Shown here: piece after piece, positions 16,612 to 25,048 of the stretch
How the letters are laid out: every line of letters starts with the position of its first letter
Position numbering within the stretch: position 1 is the stretch's first letter
From: an uncultured Spirochaetaceae bacterium
GTDB lineage: Bacteria > Spirochaetota > Spirochaetia > Sphaerochaetales > Sphaerochaetaceae
Length of the DNA: 64,000 bases
NCBI GenBank assembly: GCA_944389025.1
Contig: CALXKU010000014.1
Span: forward strand, 1 to 64,000
Reading direction: 5' to 3'
Position numbers and translations under genes: made by a program
The notes under the pieces: model-generated
Told to the model about the DNA's origin: nothing
Databases searched by the model: none
What the model saw: the letters and a program-made list of their open reading frames with translations, nothing else

Positions 16612-17373
16612 CTAGAACGCCCTGAATCTCTTGTAGCGCTTTTCCTTGAAATCGGCATCCTTTCTTATCTGCCTGATCTCTTCGGCTATAGCAGAGCCGA
16701 GGGCAGAGAAGAACTCCTCCGTTCCAAGTCCCTCCTCAGGTATTATTCTCTCAATCAGAGAGAAGGAGAGGGCGTCATCTGCTGTGAGCTTGAGACACTC
16801 GGCCGCCTCGGGGGCCTTCTTGCTGTCCTTGAAAAGTATGCTCGCGCATCCCTCTGGAGAGATTACGGAGTATACCGCGTTTTCAAGCATCCATACGCGG
16901 TCGGCAACAGCCAGACCAAGAGCACCACCGCTTCCACCTTCTCCTATGAGAATGGAAATGATAGGTACATCAAGATCCATCATCTCCATGAGGTTTCTAG
17001 CAATAGCCTCTCCTTCGCCCCTTTCCTCGGCCTCTATGCCGCAGAACGCACCGGATGTGTCAACGAATGTGATGACCGGACGATTGAATTTCTCCGCTTC
17101 CATCATGAGCCTCAGGGCCTTTCTGTATCCCTCCGGACTTGCAGAGCCGAAATTACGCATCGTGCGCTCTGCCGCGGTACGTCCTTTTTCTATTGCGATT
17201 ACCGTGACCGGCATTCCATCAAGCTCGGCAATACCAGCGACGATGGCTCCGTCATCTTTTGCTCTCCTGTCCCCATGCAGCTCTATGAAAGAGGAGAATA
17301 TGCTGTTTATGTATACAAGTCCTGTAGGGCGCCCGGAAGAGCGGGCGATTCTGACCTTGTCGTATGCGTTCAT
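16612..17373 (-). CDS. accA: Acetyl-CoA carboxylase carboxyltransferase subunit alpha
   Basis: A 253-residue crotonase-fold subunit. Features are [21 protein letters not shown], the [14 protein letters not shown] region and [19 protein letters not shown] with the GG oxyanion pair, and [14 protein letters not shown] near the C-terminus. It pairs with AccD to move CO2 from biotin to acetyl-CoA, giving malonyl-CoA. It is shorter than the E. coli protein (319), lacking the N-terminal helical extension, as in other short AccA forms. Its start overlaps the accD stop by 4 bp. Confidence 0.95.
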   Translation of the reverse strand: MNAYDKVRIARSSGRPTGLVYINSIFSSFIELHGDRRAKDDGAIVAGIAELDGMPVTVIAIEKGRTAAERTMRNFGSASPEGYRKALRLMMEAEKFNRPVITFVDTSGAFCGIEAEERGEGEAIARNLMEMMDLDVPIISILIGEGGSGGALGLAVADRVWMLENAVYSVISPEGCASILFKDSKKAPEAAECLKLTADDALSFSLIERIIPEEGLGTEEFFSALGSAIAEEIRQIRKDADFKEKRYKRFRAF

Positions 17374-18221
17374 CCGATATTCTCCTTTCCTTCTTTTTCT
17401 ATCCCATGGAGGATCAGAAGCTGCCTGAGCGTGTATTCAAGATCCTTGCGGTGAACAATCTTGTCGATAAACCCGCACTTTAAAAGGAACTCGGCCTTCT
17501 GGAACCCTTTTGGAAGCTCTTTCTTCGTCGTCTGCTCGATGACCCTTTTACCAGCGAAGCCTATGAGCGCGCCAGGCTCGGAGAGGATTATGTCCGCCTC
17601 CATTGCAAAGCTTGCGGTCACCCCTCCTGTTGTAGGGTCTGTCAGTACTGCGATGTATAGAAGGCCCGCATTGCTGTGCCTTTTCACCGCGCCGCTAACT
17701 TTTGCCATCTGCATGAGGGATATGAGACCCTCCTGCATGCGTGCTCCACCTGAGGCTGTGAAACCGATGACAGGGAGCCTGTTAGCAAGAGCGTATTCGA
17801 ATAGTTTAGTTATCTTCTCTCCTGTAACATGTCCCATGCTACCCATCATGAATAGGCTTTCCATGACGAATACGGCGACTTTCCTTCCATCAATGCTTGC
17901 TATTCCCGTTATTACGGATTCATTTTCCCCACTTGCCTTTCTTGCTTTCTCAAGCTTATCACCATAGCCGGGGAAAGAGAGGATATCACGTGTCTTCTCA
18001 TCCTCGAAAAGCTCTGAGAAGCCGTTGAAGAAAAGTCCTATCCTCGCCCTTGCCTTAAGGCGGAAATGATGGCCACATGAGCATGTCATGAACGGAAGGA
18101 TATCATTCTTCTTGAGCGTTCTATGACAGTTCGGACATACGATCTCATCCTCGGGGGAGGGGATGTTGTCCCTTCCTTCCTTTTCGAGCTCGTTCTCCGG
18201 TTTCATTCTGAAACTGATCAT
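17370..18221 (-). CDS. accD: Acetyl-CoA carboxylase carboxyltransferase subunit beta
   Basis: A 283-residue subunit with the N-terminal zinc finger [21 protein letters not shown] (four Cys near residues 28-50), then the crotonase-like domain with [18 protein letters not shown] and [14 protein letters not shown]. It joins AccA to form the carboxyltransferase. ATG 18221 overlaps the accC stop by 4 bp; an internal Met at residue 6 is an alternative start. Confidence 0.95.
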   Translation of the reverse strand: MISFRMKPENELEKEGRDNIPSPEDEIVCPNCHRTLKKNDILPFMTCSCGHHFRLKARARIGLFFNGFSELFEDEKTRDILSFPGYGDKLEKARKASGENESVITGIASIDGRKVAVFVMESLFMMGSMGHVTGEKITKLFEYALANRLPVIGFTASGGARMQEGLISLMQMAKVSGAVKRHSNAGLLYIAVLTDPTTGGVTASFAMEADIILSEPGALIGFAGKRVIEQTTKKELPKGFQKAEFLLKCGFIDKIVHRKDLEYTLRQLLILHGIEKEGKENIG

Positions 18222-19528
18222 CTTATCGCCTCCATGCTTGTCGTATCGTAAGTGCCTGATACGAAAGACGGCTCCTTTAGTATTCTCAGCTGCTGCTCAA
18301 TATTAGTCTCGACCCCGACTATCTGAAGCTCGCAGAGGTAAGCTCTCATCTTTCTTATCGCCTCATCCCTGTTTTGCGCATATACTATGAGTTTTCCAAG
18401 GAGGGAATCATAATACGGTGTGATTACCGAACCCTTTTCAAGATACGTGTCGAATCTCACGAAAGGGCCTCCAGGAATATGGATTTCCTCAATCACTCCC
18501 GTGCTTCTTGCGTTGATTCTGCATTCGATTGCCGCACCTTTTGTGCGCACATCGCTGTTCGTGAAAGAGAGCGGGATTCCTGCCGCGATTCTTATCTGCC
18601 ATTTCACAATGTCTATGGAAGAGAGTATCTCGCTCACAGGATGCTCGACCTGGAGACGCACGTTCATCTCCATGAAGTAGAACTTCCTGTCATTGGAGAA
18701 GAGGAACTCAAGGGTTCCCGCGTTCCTGTAGCCCATGCTGATGGTGGCTTTTCTTGCCTTTTCCATGAGCTCGGCCCTCTCTTCTTCAGTGACTTTCGCA
18801 CTCGGGCTTTCCTCTATGAGTTTCTGATGATTTCTCTGCATCGAGCAGTCCCGCTCTGCGAAACTCACCGCATTGCCGAACTCATCAGCAAGAACCTGGA
18901 CCTCGATATGGCTTGCAGGCATGATGTATTTCTCTATGTAGAGTGCACCATCGGAAAAACTCTGCTCGGCCTCTCCCTTTGCAATGGGGTAGAGCTTTTC
19001 AAGGTCTTCATCGCTCTCTATGAGCCTGATTCCCCTTCCGCCCCCTCCGCTTCTTGCTTTCAGCATTACGGGGTAGCCAATCTCTGCGGCTTTCTTCTTC
19101 GCATCCTCAAGGCTTGAGAGTATGCCCGTACCAGGAATCGTATCAAGTCCTGCCTCTTTGGCTATCTCCTTCATCCTTGTCTTGTCGCTCAGCCTTTTCA
19201 TCAGCTCTGAGCTCGGACCTATGAAGGCTATTCCGTTTTCTTCGCAGAGGGATGCGAACTCGGCGTTCTCGGAAAGAAATCCATAGCCGGGATGTATCGC
19301 CTTTGCCCCTGTAAGAAGGGCGGCGCTTATTATCCTGTCGGCCCTGAGATAGCTCTCTCCCGCCTCTCCCGGTCCAATGCATACGCTCTCATCCGCCATG
19401 AACCTGTGCAGCGAGTTCCTGTCCGCCTCCGAGTAGACAGCGACACTTCTGATGCCCATTTCGCTTAAGGCGCGTATTATTCTTATCGCTATCTCTCCAC
19501 GGTTCGCAATCAGGATTTTTGAGAACAT
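18218..19528 (-). CDS. accC: Acetyl-CoA carboxylase biotin carboxylase subunit
   Basis: A 436-residue ATP-grasp enzyme that carboxylates biotin on AccB. The N-terminus FSKILIANRGEIAIRIIRA is diagnostic. The ATP-grasp glycine loop is MLKARSGGGGRGIRL, and the metal site includes FMEMNVRLQVEHPVSE. The C-terminal biotin-carboxylase domain is present. The length is close to E. coli AccC (449). It overlaps the 3' end of fabZ by 19 bp. Confidence 0.96.
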   Translation of the reverse strand: MFSKILIANRGEIAIRIIRALSEMGIRSVAVYSEADRNSLHRFMADESVCIGPGEAGESYLRADRIISAALLTGAKAIHPGYGFLSENAEFASLCEENGIAFIGPSSELMKRLSDKTRMKEIAKEAGLDTIPGTGILSSLEDAKKKAAEIGYPVMLKARSGGGGRGIRLIESDEDLEKLYPIAKGEAEQSFSDGALYIEKYIMPASHIEVQVLADEFGNAVSFAERDCSMQRNHQKLIEESPSAKVTEEERAELMEKARKATISMGYRNAGTLEFLFSNDRKFYFMEMNVRLQVEHPVSEILSSIDIVKWQIRIAAGIPLSFTNSDVRTKGAAIECRINARSTGVIEEIHIPGGPFVRFDTYLEKGSVITPYYDSLLGKLIVYAQNRDEAIRKMRAYLCELQIVGVETNIEQQLRILKEPSFVSGTYDTTSMEAIR

Positions 19529-19950
19529 AATGCGCTCTTATCCGCAAGGGCGAACGAATACTCGGCCCTGATTTTGAGTTCACCGTTCACAAAACCCTCT
19601 CCTTCCGCGAAATAGAAGATTCCTTTGCTCTTGACGATTTTACACTTCGTCTCGAACTTGTCTCCTGGAAGAACCGGGCTTTTGAATCTCACCTTGTCCA
19701 GACCCGCATAAAGGCATACCTTGCCTTCCTGCATCTTATCTTTCAGAAGTACTGCCGTGCTCTGTGCAAGAATCTCACAAAGTATTACACCCGGAACGAT
19801 TGGAAATCCGGGAAAATGGCCGTCAAGGAAGAATTCGTTGCCTTTGATCGTATAGCATCCATGGGCGAATCCATCCTCCTCGTAAGCCTCATCTAGAAGC
19901 AGCATGCTGTTTCTGTGCGGCAGTATCTCCATAAGCTCGCTCTTGGTCAA
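19510..19950 (-). CDS. fabZ: 3-hydroxyacyl-ACP dehydratase
   Basis: A 146-residue hotdog-fold dehydratase that converts 3-hydroxyacyl-ACP to trans-2-enoyl-ACP. The catalytic His lies in DGHFPGFPIVPGV and the catalytic Glu in LCEILAQ. The N-terminal LPHRNSMLLLDE is typical. It sits between accB (4-bp overlap) and accC. Confidence 0.95.
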   Translation of the reverse strand: MTKSELMEILPHRNSMLLLDEAYEEDGFAHGCYTIKGNEFFLDGHFPGFPIVPGVILCEILAQSTAVLLKDKMQEGKVCLYAGLDKVRFKSPVLPGDKFETKCKIVKSKGIFYFAEGEGFVNGELKIRAEYSFALADKSALCSQKS

Positions 19951-20384
19951 TTTGTCCTCCTGTAAGTGAATAGGGGAGTGCCGAACTCCACAGCGTCCCC
20001 GTTCCTGACAAGGACCTTCTCGATTACGCCATCATCTTCGGCTTTGATCTCATTCATGAGTTTCATCGCCTCGATTATGCAGATAGTGTCCCCCTTCCTG
20101 AACTGTGAGCCGATTTTTACGAAATCCTCCTTATCCTCCGCACTTGCAGAGTAGAAGAGTCCGACCATCGGGGATTTTATCTCAAGAGTTCCCTCAGTGC
20201 TCTTTTCTGCAACATCAGCACTATCGCTATTTTCAGCGACCTCTTCATAGCTTGGTGTACTCTGGCTTGGTACACTGTTCCTTTCCATGCGGAAGGTCCT
20301 TCCCCCTTCGCTGATTTCAAAAGCACTCAGCTTGAGCTCCTTCATGAGCTCACCGTATTTCCTCAGTTCAGACAGTTCCATCAT
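19947..20384 (-). CDS. accB: Biotin carboxyl carrier protein of acetyl-CoA carboxylase
   Basis: A 145-residue carrier. The C-terminal biotinyl domain contains EAMKLMNEI, whose Lys is the biotin attachment site, preceded by IKSPMVGLFYSAS. The N-terminal MELSELRKYGELMKELKLSAFEI is the usual helical start, and an acidic Ser/Glu-rich linker follows. It overlaps fabF by 4 bp. Confidence 0.95.
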   Translation of the reverse strand: MMELSELRKYGELMKELKLSAFEISEGGRTFRMERNSVPSQSTPSYEEVAENSDSADVAEKSTEGTLEIKSPMVGLFYSASAEDKEDFVKIGSQFRKGDTICIIEAMKLMNEIKAEDDGVIEKVLVRNGDAVEFGTPLFTYRRTN

Positions 20385-21619
20385 ACCCTCCTGAAGGCCA
20401 GTGTGGCGTTGTGTCCACCGAAACCGAGGGAGTTTGAAAGTGAGAGTGTGATATCCTTCTTTCCTGCTTTATTCGCTGTGTAGTCAAGGTCGCACTCCTC
20501 ATCCCTCTCAAGAAGATTGATCGTAGGAGGAATGATTCCGCTTTCAAGGGCTTTGATGGCAACGATTGCCTCGATCGCACCGGCGGCTCCAAGCATATGG
20601 CCAGTCATGCTCTTTGTTGAGCTGATTGCCGCTCTTCTTGCAGCATCCTCTCCAAGGGAATGCTTGATTGCAAGAGTCTCCGCCTTGTCGTTCAGAGGTG
20701 TTCCTGTACCATGTGCGTTTATGTAAACGCTGTCTGAATCGGTGTAGCCAGCTTCCTTGAGTGCCTGGCTCATCGCTCTGCGCGCACCCTCTGCATCCGC
20801 TCTAGGTGCTGTGATATGATAAGCATCGCTTGTGGAGCCGTAGCCGACGAGCTCTGCGAATATTGTGGCATTCCTTCTCTTTGCATGCTCGTACTCTTCA
20901 AGTATGAGTGCAGCTCCTCCTTCTGCGATTACGAAACCGCTTCTTCTCTTATCGAACGGAAGGCTTGCTTCGTTCTTATCCGTGGCTGTGCTGAGTGCCT
21001 GCATGTTTATGAAGCCTGCGACTCCGCATTCGGAGATTGCAGCCTCGCTTCCACCTGCAATGACAGCATTGGCATAGCCATGCCTTATCAGGCGCATCGC
21101 TTCTCCGATGGCATTGGAGCCTGAGGCGCAGGCGGTAACAGCCGGCATCGCAGGTCCCTGTGCATTATATCTTATCGAAAGAAGGCCTGATGACATGTTT
21201 GCGATCATCATCGGTACGAAGAACGGGGATACGCGGCTCGGTCCCCTCTTTAAAAGGGTGTTGTGCTCTTTTGTAAATGTTGCCATTCCTCCGATTCCCG
21301 TTCCGAAATATACGGCGAATCTTTCAGGATCGACATTGCCGACGATACCGCTCATCTGGACAGCCTCAGATGCGGCTGCGATTGCGAACTGCGCATATCT
21401 GTCTGTCTTGAGCACATCGGATTTCTCCATATAGTCCCTTGGATTGAAGTCCTTGACCTCACCATCGAGCTTTGCTTTGTAATCTGTTGTATCAAAAAGT
21501 GTTATGTTGTCTATTCCATTAACGCCAGCAACAAGGTTGTTCCAGTTCTCCTCAAGCCCTTTCCCTACCGGACTTATGGCACCCATACCCGTTACGACGA
21601 CTCTTCTCCATTCTGCCAT
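20381..21619 (-). CDS. fabF: 3-oxoacyl-ACP synthase II
   Basis: A 412-residue condensing enzyme of chain elongation. The catalytic Cys lies in TACASGSNAIGEA, and the two active-site His in NAHGTGTPLND and MTGHMLGAAGA. The N-terminus RRVVVTGMGAISPVG is diagnostic. Since no fabH is seen in this operon, chain initiation must use a fabH elsewhere or another route. It lies 11 bp downstream of fabG. Confidence 0.96.
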   Translation of the reverse strand: MAEWRRVVVTGMGAISPVGKGLEENWNNLVAGVNGIDNITLFDTTDYKAKLDGEVKDFNPRDYMEKSDVLKTDRYAQFAIAAASEAVQMSGIVGNVDPERFAVYFGTGIGGMATFTKEHNTLLKRGPSRVSPFFVPMMIANMSSGLLSIRYNAQGPAMPAVTACASGSNAIGEAMRLIRHGYANAVIAGGSEAAISECGVAGFINMQALSTATDKNEASLPFDKRRSGFVIAEGGAALILEEYEHAKRRNATIFAELVGYGSTSDAYHITAPRADAEGARRAMSQALKEAGYTDSDSVYINAHGTGTPLNDKAETLAIKHSLGEDAARRAAISSTKSMTGHMLGAAGAIEAIVAIKALESGIIPPTINLLERDEECDLDYTANKAGKKDITLSLSNSLGFGGHNATLAFRRV

Positions 21620-21630
21620 TTCTTTCTCCT

Positions 21631-22359
21631 TTACATTGCTATTCCGCCATCGACTCTGATGACTTCCCCTGTTATGTAGCTTGCCTCTGCGAGGAATGCG
21701 ACAGCCTCTGCCACCTCATCCGTCTCTCCAAAGCGCCTGAGGGGAATCATCTGAACAAGCGGATTGTCATCCGAGATGTTCTCCGTCATATCGGTTCTTA
21801 TGAAACCCGGGGCAACCGCGTTAACGGTTATGTTCTTTCCTGCGAGTTCCTTAGCAGCAGATTTTGTCAGTCCGATCACCCCTGCCTTTGAGGCCGAGTA
21901 GTTCGCTTGTCCTGCGTTACCGATCATGCCGGATACTGATGATATGTTTATGATCCTTCCACTCTTTGCCCTTATCATGAGGGGGCAGAAATGACGGATC
22001 ATGTTAAATGTCCCTTTCAGATTCGTATCGATGACGCTGTCGAACGCGTCCTCACTCATCATCGCGATGAGTCCATCTTTGACTATTCCCGCATTGTTGA
22101 CGAGGATATCGACGCGGGAGAAGTCCTCCCTTATCCTCTTTGCAAGTTCCTTCGCCTCCTCGTAAGAGGAGACATCCGCCTTGTATGAGACCGCTTTTAC
22201 CCCAAGGCTCTCAATCTCTCTTACTGTCTCTTCGGCTTTTTCGCTGTTGCCATGGTAGACAACGGCGATAGCTGAGCCGAGAGAGGCGAGCTTAAGGGCT
22301 ACGGCCCTACCGATTCCACGGGAGGCTCCCGTGACAACGCTGACTTTACCGTTTAACAT
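21631..22359 (-). CDS. fabG: 3-oxoacyl-ACP reductase
   Basis: A 242-residue short-chain dehydrogenase that reduces 3-oxoacyl-ACP with NADPH. The cofactor loop is VTGASRGIGRA, the NNAG motif is ILVNNAGIVKDGL, and the catalytic Ser and Tyr-x3-Lys are in NISSVSGMIG and YSASKAG. The C-terminus ends with VDGGIAM as in FabG. It overlaps fabD by 7 bp. Confidence 0.95.
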   Translation of the reverse strand: MLNGKVSVVTGASRGIGRAVALKLASLGSAIAVVYHGNSEKAEETVREIESLGVKAVSYKADVSSYEEAKELAKRIREDFSRVDILVNNAGIVKDGLIAMMSEDAFDSVIDTNLKGTFNMIRHFCPLMIRAKSGRIINISSVSGMIGNAGQANYSASKAGVIGLTKSAAKELAGKNITVNAVAPGFIRTDMTENISDDNPLVQMIPLRRFGETDEVAEAVAFLAEASYITGEVIRVDGGIAM

Positions 22360-23267
22360 GAGACCTCCTCCTGGATTTTCTTTATCGCATCAAGATTTCC
22401 TGCAGGGTATACCCTCTGGTTCTTATCTATCTTTCTTATTATTGATGTGAGCGTCGTTCCCGGTCCGATCTCAATGAAAGTATCCACACCTCGTCTGATC
22501 ATGTCCTCAACGCTCTTCTGCCAGAGCACAGGGTTGTTAATCTGTTTTGCAAGGATATCCTTTACCGAATGCTCGTAAGGAGCGCCCAGATAGTTGGAGT
22601 ATGTTGTGATTTTCGGGTTGTCCACGATTGTCGAATCGAGGAAGGATGCGAATTTCTCCGCCGCCTCATCCATGAAAGGGGAGTGGAATGCGCCTTTGAC
22701 GCTAAGCCTTACGCACCTTCCGCCATTTTCTTTTACATCCGATTCGAAACTTGCGATTTCGTTTTCAAGACCTGAGCAGACAATCTGACCAGGACAATTG
22801 AAATTCACGGGAAACACGTAATCGTATTTTTCCGCAATCTCATACACCTTGTCCTCATCAAGGCGGATTACCGCGGTCATTATCGCATCGTATTTTTCCG
22901 AGTCCTCCTGCATGAATTCGGCCCTTTTCGATACGATGTTCATACCGCTTTCCCTGCTGAAAGAGCCAGCATATGCGAGTGCCGCGATCTCTCCCAATGA
23001 GAAGCCTGCTGCTATGTCCGCCCTGACTCCCATCTCTGTAAGAAGAGATGAGATTGCCGTCTCTATGGCATAGAGTGCCGGCTGTGTGTTTATAGTCTTC
23101 ATAAGTTCCTCATCGCTGGAGCTGAAAATCGAATCCAGCAGTCCATGATGAACCTTATCAAGTTTTTCAAGTGTCGCACGGAAAGTGGGGTAGGTATCGT
23201 AAAGATCCCTGCACATTCCGACTTTCTGATCTCCCTGTCCTGAGAACACGAAGGCTATTTTACCCAT
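22353..23267 (-). CDS. fabD: Malonyl-CoA:ACP transacylase
   Basis: A 304-residue transacylase that loads malonyl groups onto ACP. The nucleophile Ser is in AGFSLGEIAAL, and the catalytic His in KGAFHSPFM. The N-terminus IAFVFSGQGDQKVGM is the classic GQG start, and FIEIGPGTTLTS is near the C-terminus. It overlaps fabK by 13 bp. Confidence 0.95.
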   Translation of the reverse strand: MGKIAFVFSGQGDQKVGMCRDLYDTYPTFRATLEKLDKVHHGLLDSIFSSSDEELMKTINTQPALYAIETAISSLLTEMGVRADIAAGFSLGEIAALAYAGSFSRESGMNIVSKRAEFMQEDSEKYDAIMTAVIRLDEDKVYEIAEKYDYVFPVNFNCPGQIVCSGLENEIASFESDVKENGGRCVRLSVKGAFHSPFMDEAAEKFASFLDSTIVDNPKITTYSNYLGAPYEHSVKDILAKQINNPVLWQKSVEDMIRRGVDTFIEIGPGTTLTSIIRKIDKNQRVYPAGNLDAIKKIQEEVSC

Positions 23268-24199
23268 TTCAAAGCTCCTTTAAGCGTTTCTTCCAGTCCT
23301 TTCATCACATCGAGAACGATCTCTTTGGCACTCTCTTCCTTCTTTACGACGGCTGCCACCTGCCCTGATAGGAAGCATCCATTCTCCAGGTCTCCCTCCT
23401 TCACGGCTTTCCTGAGTGCTCCGACTCCGAGCTTCTCAAGCTCATCATCAGGCATCCCACCATATTCGGCTTCCTGGTATCTTCTTGCGAAGCTTGTTCT
23501 CAGGCTTCTGACAGGATGCCCGAGTCTCTTACCTGTTACCATCGTACAAAGGTCATTTGCCTTTATGATCCTCTCCTTGTAAACAGGAGAAATGTTGCAT
23601 TCTTTTGCAGAAAGGAATCTTGTTCCCATCTGTATTCCTACCGCACCGAGCATGAATGTTGCCGCCGCAGCTCTTCCGTCCGCGATTCCACCGGCAGCGA
23701 TTACCGGAAGATCGGTCGCATCCACAATCTGAGGAACAAGTACGATAGTTGTGAGTTCTCCCACATGACCACCGCTCTCTCCACCCTCGGCAATCAGGGC
23801 ATCGGCTCCGACCCTCTTCATAAGCTTGGCCATTGCGACTGATGCTACAACAGGAATCACCGTGATTCCCGCTTCCTTCCATGCCTTCATGTATTTGCTC
23901 GGGTTTCCTGCCCCCGTGGTGACGACTTTCACTTTCTCCTCGACAACGAGCTCTGCGATGTCATCAGCATATGGGCTCATGAGCATGATGTTGACTCCGA
24001 ACGGCTTCTCAGTAAGGCTTTTTGCCTTCTGAATCTCGGCTTTAACGTAATCTTTCGGTGCGTTTCCAGCCGCTATGATTCCGAGTCCTCCGGCATTTGA
24101 GACCGCGGAAGCGAGCTCGCCATCCGCGATCCATGCCATGCCTCCCTGAAAAAGAGGGTACTCTATACCCAGCATTTCTGTTATAGGAGTTGCTATCAT
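23255..24199 (-). CDS. fabK: Enoyl-ACP reductase II (FMN-dependent)
   Basis: A 314-residue TIM-barrel flavoprotein of the FabK/2-nitropropane dioxygenase family. Signatures are the N-terminus MLGIEYPLFQGGMAWIAD, the flavin-binding AEGGESGGHVG and VIAAGGIADGRAAAATF. It catalyses the last reduction of each elongation cycle. FabK replaces FabI, which would make the organism tolerant of triclosan-type inhibitors; that is a known family property. It lies directly after acpP. Confidence 0.93.
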   Translation of the reverse strand: MIATPITEMLGIEYPLFQGGMAWIADGELASAVSNAGGLGIIAAGNAPKDYVKAEIQKAKSLTEKPFGVNIMLMSPYADDIAELVVEEKVKVVTTGAGNPSKYMKAWKEAGITVIPVVASVAMAKLMKRVGADALIAEGGESGGHVGELTTIVLVPQIVDATDLPVIAAGGIADGRAAAATFMLGAVGIQMGTRFLSAKECNISPVYKERIIKANDLCTMVTGKRLGHPVRSLRTSFARRYQEAEYGGMPDDELEKLGVGALRKAVKEGDLENGCFLSGQVAAVVKKEESAKEIVLDVMKGLEETLKGALKWVK

Positions 24200-24209
24200 G
24201 AAACTTTCC

Positions 24210-24437
24210 TTAAAGAGCTGCGATGAAATCTACGAGGTCCTTTACGGTCTCGAGCTTCTTATCGACTTCGATTGTGACTCCGAGCTTGTCCTCGAGGTTC
24301 ATCAGAAGTTCAACAGTGTCGAGGCTGTCGATTCCGAGTTCGCGGAATGTGCTCTCCATCTTAATATCGTCGATATTGGCGTCCGTGCGCTCTGCAACTG
24401 TCTCTCTGATTGCATCAAAAATTGTTTTCTCGTCCAT
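24210..24437 (-). CDS. acpP: Acyl carrier protein
   Basis: A 75-residue acidic ACP. Ser38 in GIDSLDTVELL is the phosphopantetheine site. ATG 24437 is chosen over the longer open frame because GGAGAAAGGAA lies before it and the product then has the usual ACP length. It is the first gene of the fatty acid operon. Confidence 0.95.
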   Translation of the reverse strand: MDEKTIFDAIRETVAERTDANIDDIKMESTFRELGIDSLDTVELLMNLEDKLGVTIEVDKKLETVKDLVDFIAAL

Positions 24438-24471
24438 TTCCTTTCTCCTGAAAATTAATGTTTTGTAGTCT

Positions 24472-24503
24472 AATATTGACATATTTTCAAAAAGTGTCAA
24501 TAT
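24472..24503 (-). promoter_or_regulatory. Fatty acid operon promoter within an inverted repeat
   Basis: ATATTGACA (24473-24481) and TGTCAATAT (24495-24503) form a 9-bp inverted repeat with a 13-bp centre. The right arm supplies a perfect minus-strand -35 box TTGACA (24500-24495); after 17 bases a -10-like AATATT (24477-24472) overlaps the left arm. A regulator bound here would block the promoter. No FapR or FabT gene is nearby, so its identity is unknown. Confidence 0.6.
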
Positions 24504-24638
24504 ATCAACTACTTTATTCTGATGAAATTAGAGCTCATATAATCCTTTTCATATATAGCTATTTCTAACTATTCCTAGTTTTGAGCCATAGCTATTTCCC
24601 CACTGGTATTTCCTTACCGTACTTGAGAAAGAAAGCTA

Positions 24639-25034
24639 TCATAGCGCTCTATAGATGAAGTTCTGAACGGCTTTCCCACCCTCTTCGAGGAAGACCTCTT
24701 TTCTTCTGGAATTAATGATTAAAGATACGCGTGGACGCCAGAATCTTCTTTTTTTTATGCTTATTTCTATCGACTCATCATCCCATGCCGTACATTTGAT
24801 TACAGCGAAAGAGGGTAGGGCGAGAAGTAGGATTTTCCCATCTCTGTTCCTGTACCTTGAACTGAAAAAGTAAAGCGTGGAAGTCGGGCTGACCGGCTCT
24901 GCAGAGCTCTGGACCAGCTCAAGGTAGGTGGAATAGGAAGAGGGTCCCCTTCCTATCCTTTTCTCAAGATTAACTATTCCGACATCCTTGATTCTCATCT
25001 CCAGGACTTCTTCAATTGTCATGTTCCTTGCCAT
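24639..25034 (-). CDS. Hypothetical protein downstream of Lon-like gene
   Basis: A 131-residue basic protein with no family that I recognise. It begins MARNMTIEEVLEMRIKDVG and contains hydrophobic strands in the middle (ILLLALPSFAVIKC). It starts 14 bp after the Lon-like gene stop and is probably co-transcribed with it. It could be an adaptor or a substrate, but there is no direct evidence. Confidence 0.6.
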   Translation of the reverse strand: MARNMTIEEVLEMRIKDVGIVNLEKRIGRGPSSYSTYLELVQSSAEPVSPTSTLYFFSSRYRNRDGKILLLALPSFAVIKCTAWDDESIEISIKKRRFWRPRVSLIINSRRKEVFLEEGGKAVQNFIYRAL

Positions 25035-25048
25035 TCTGTTTTTTCCTC

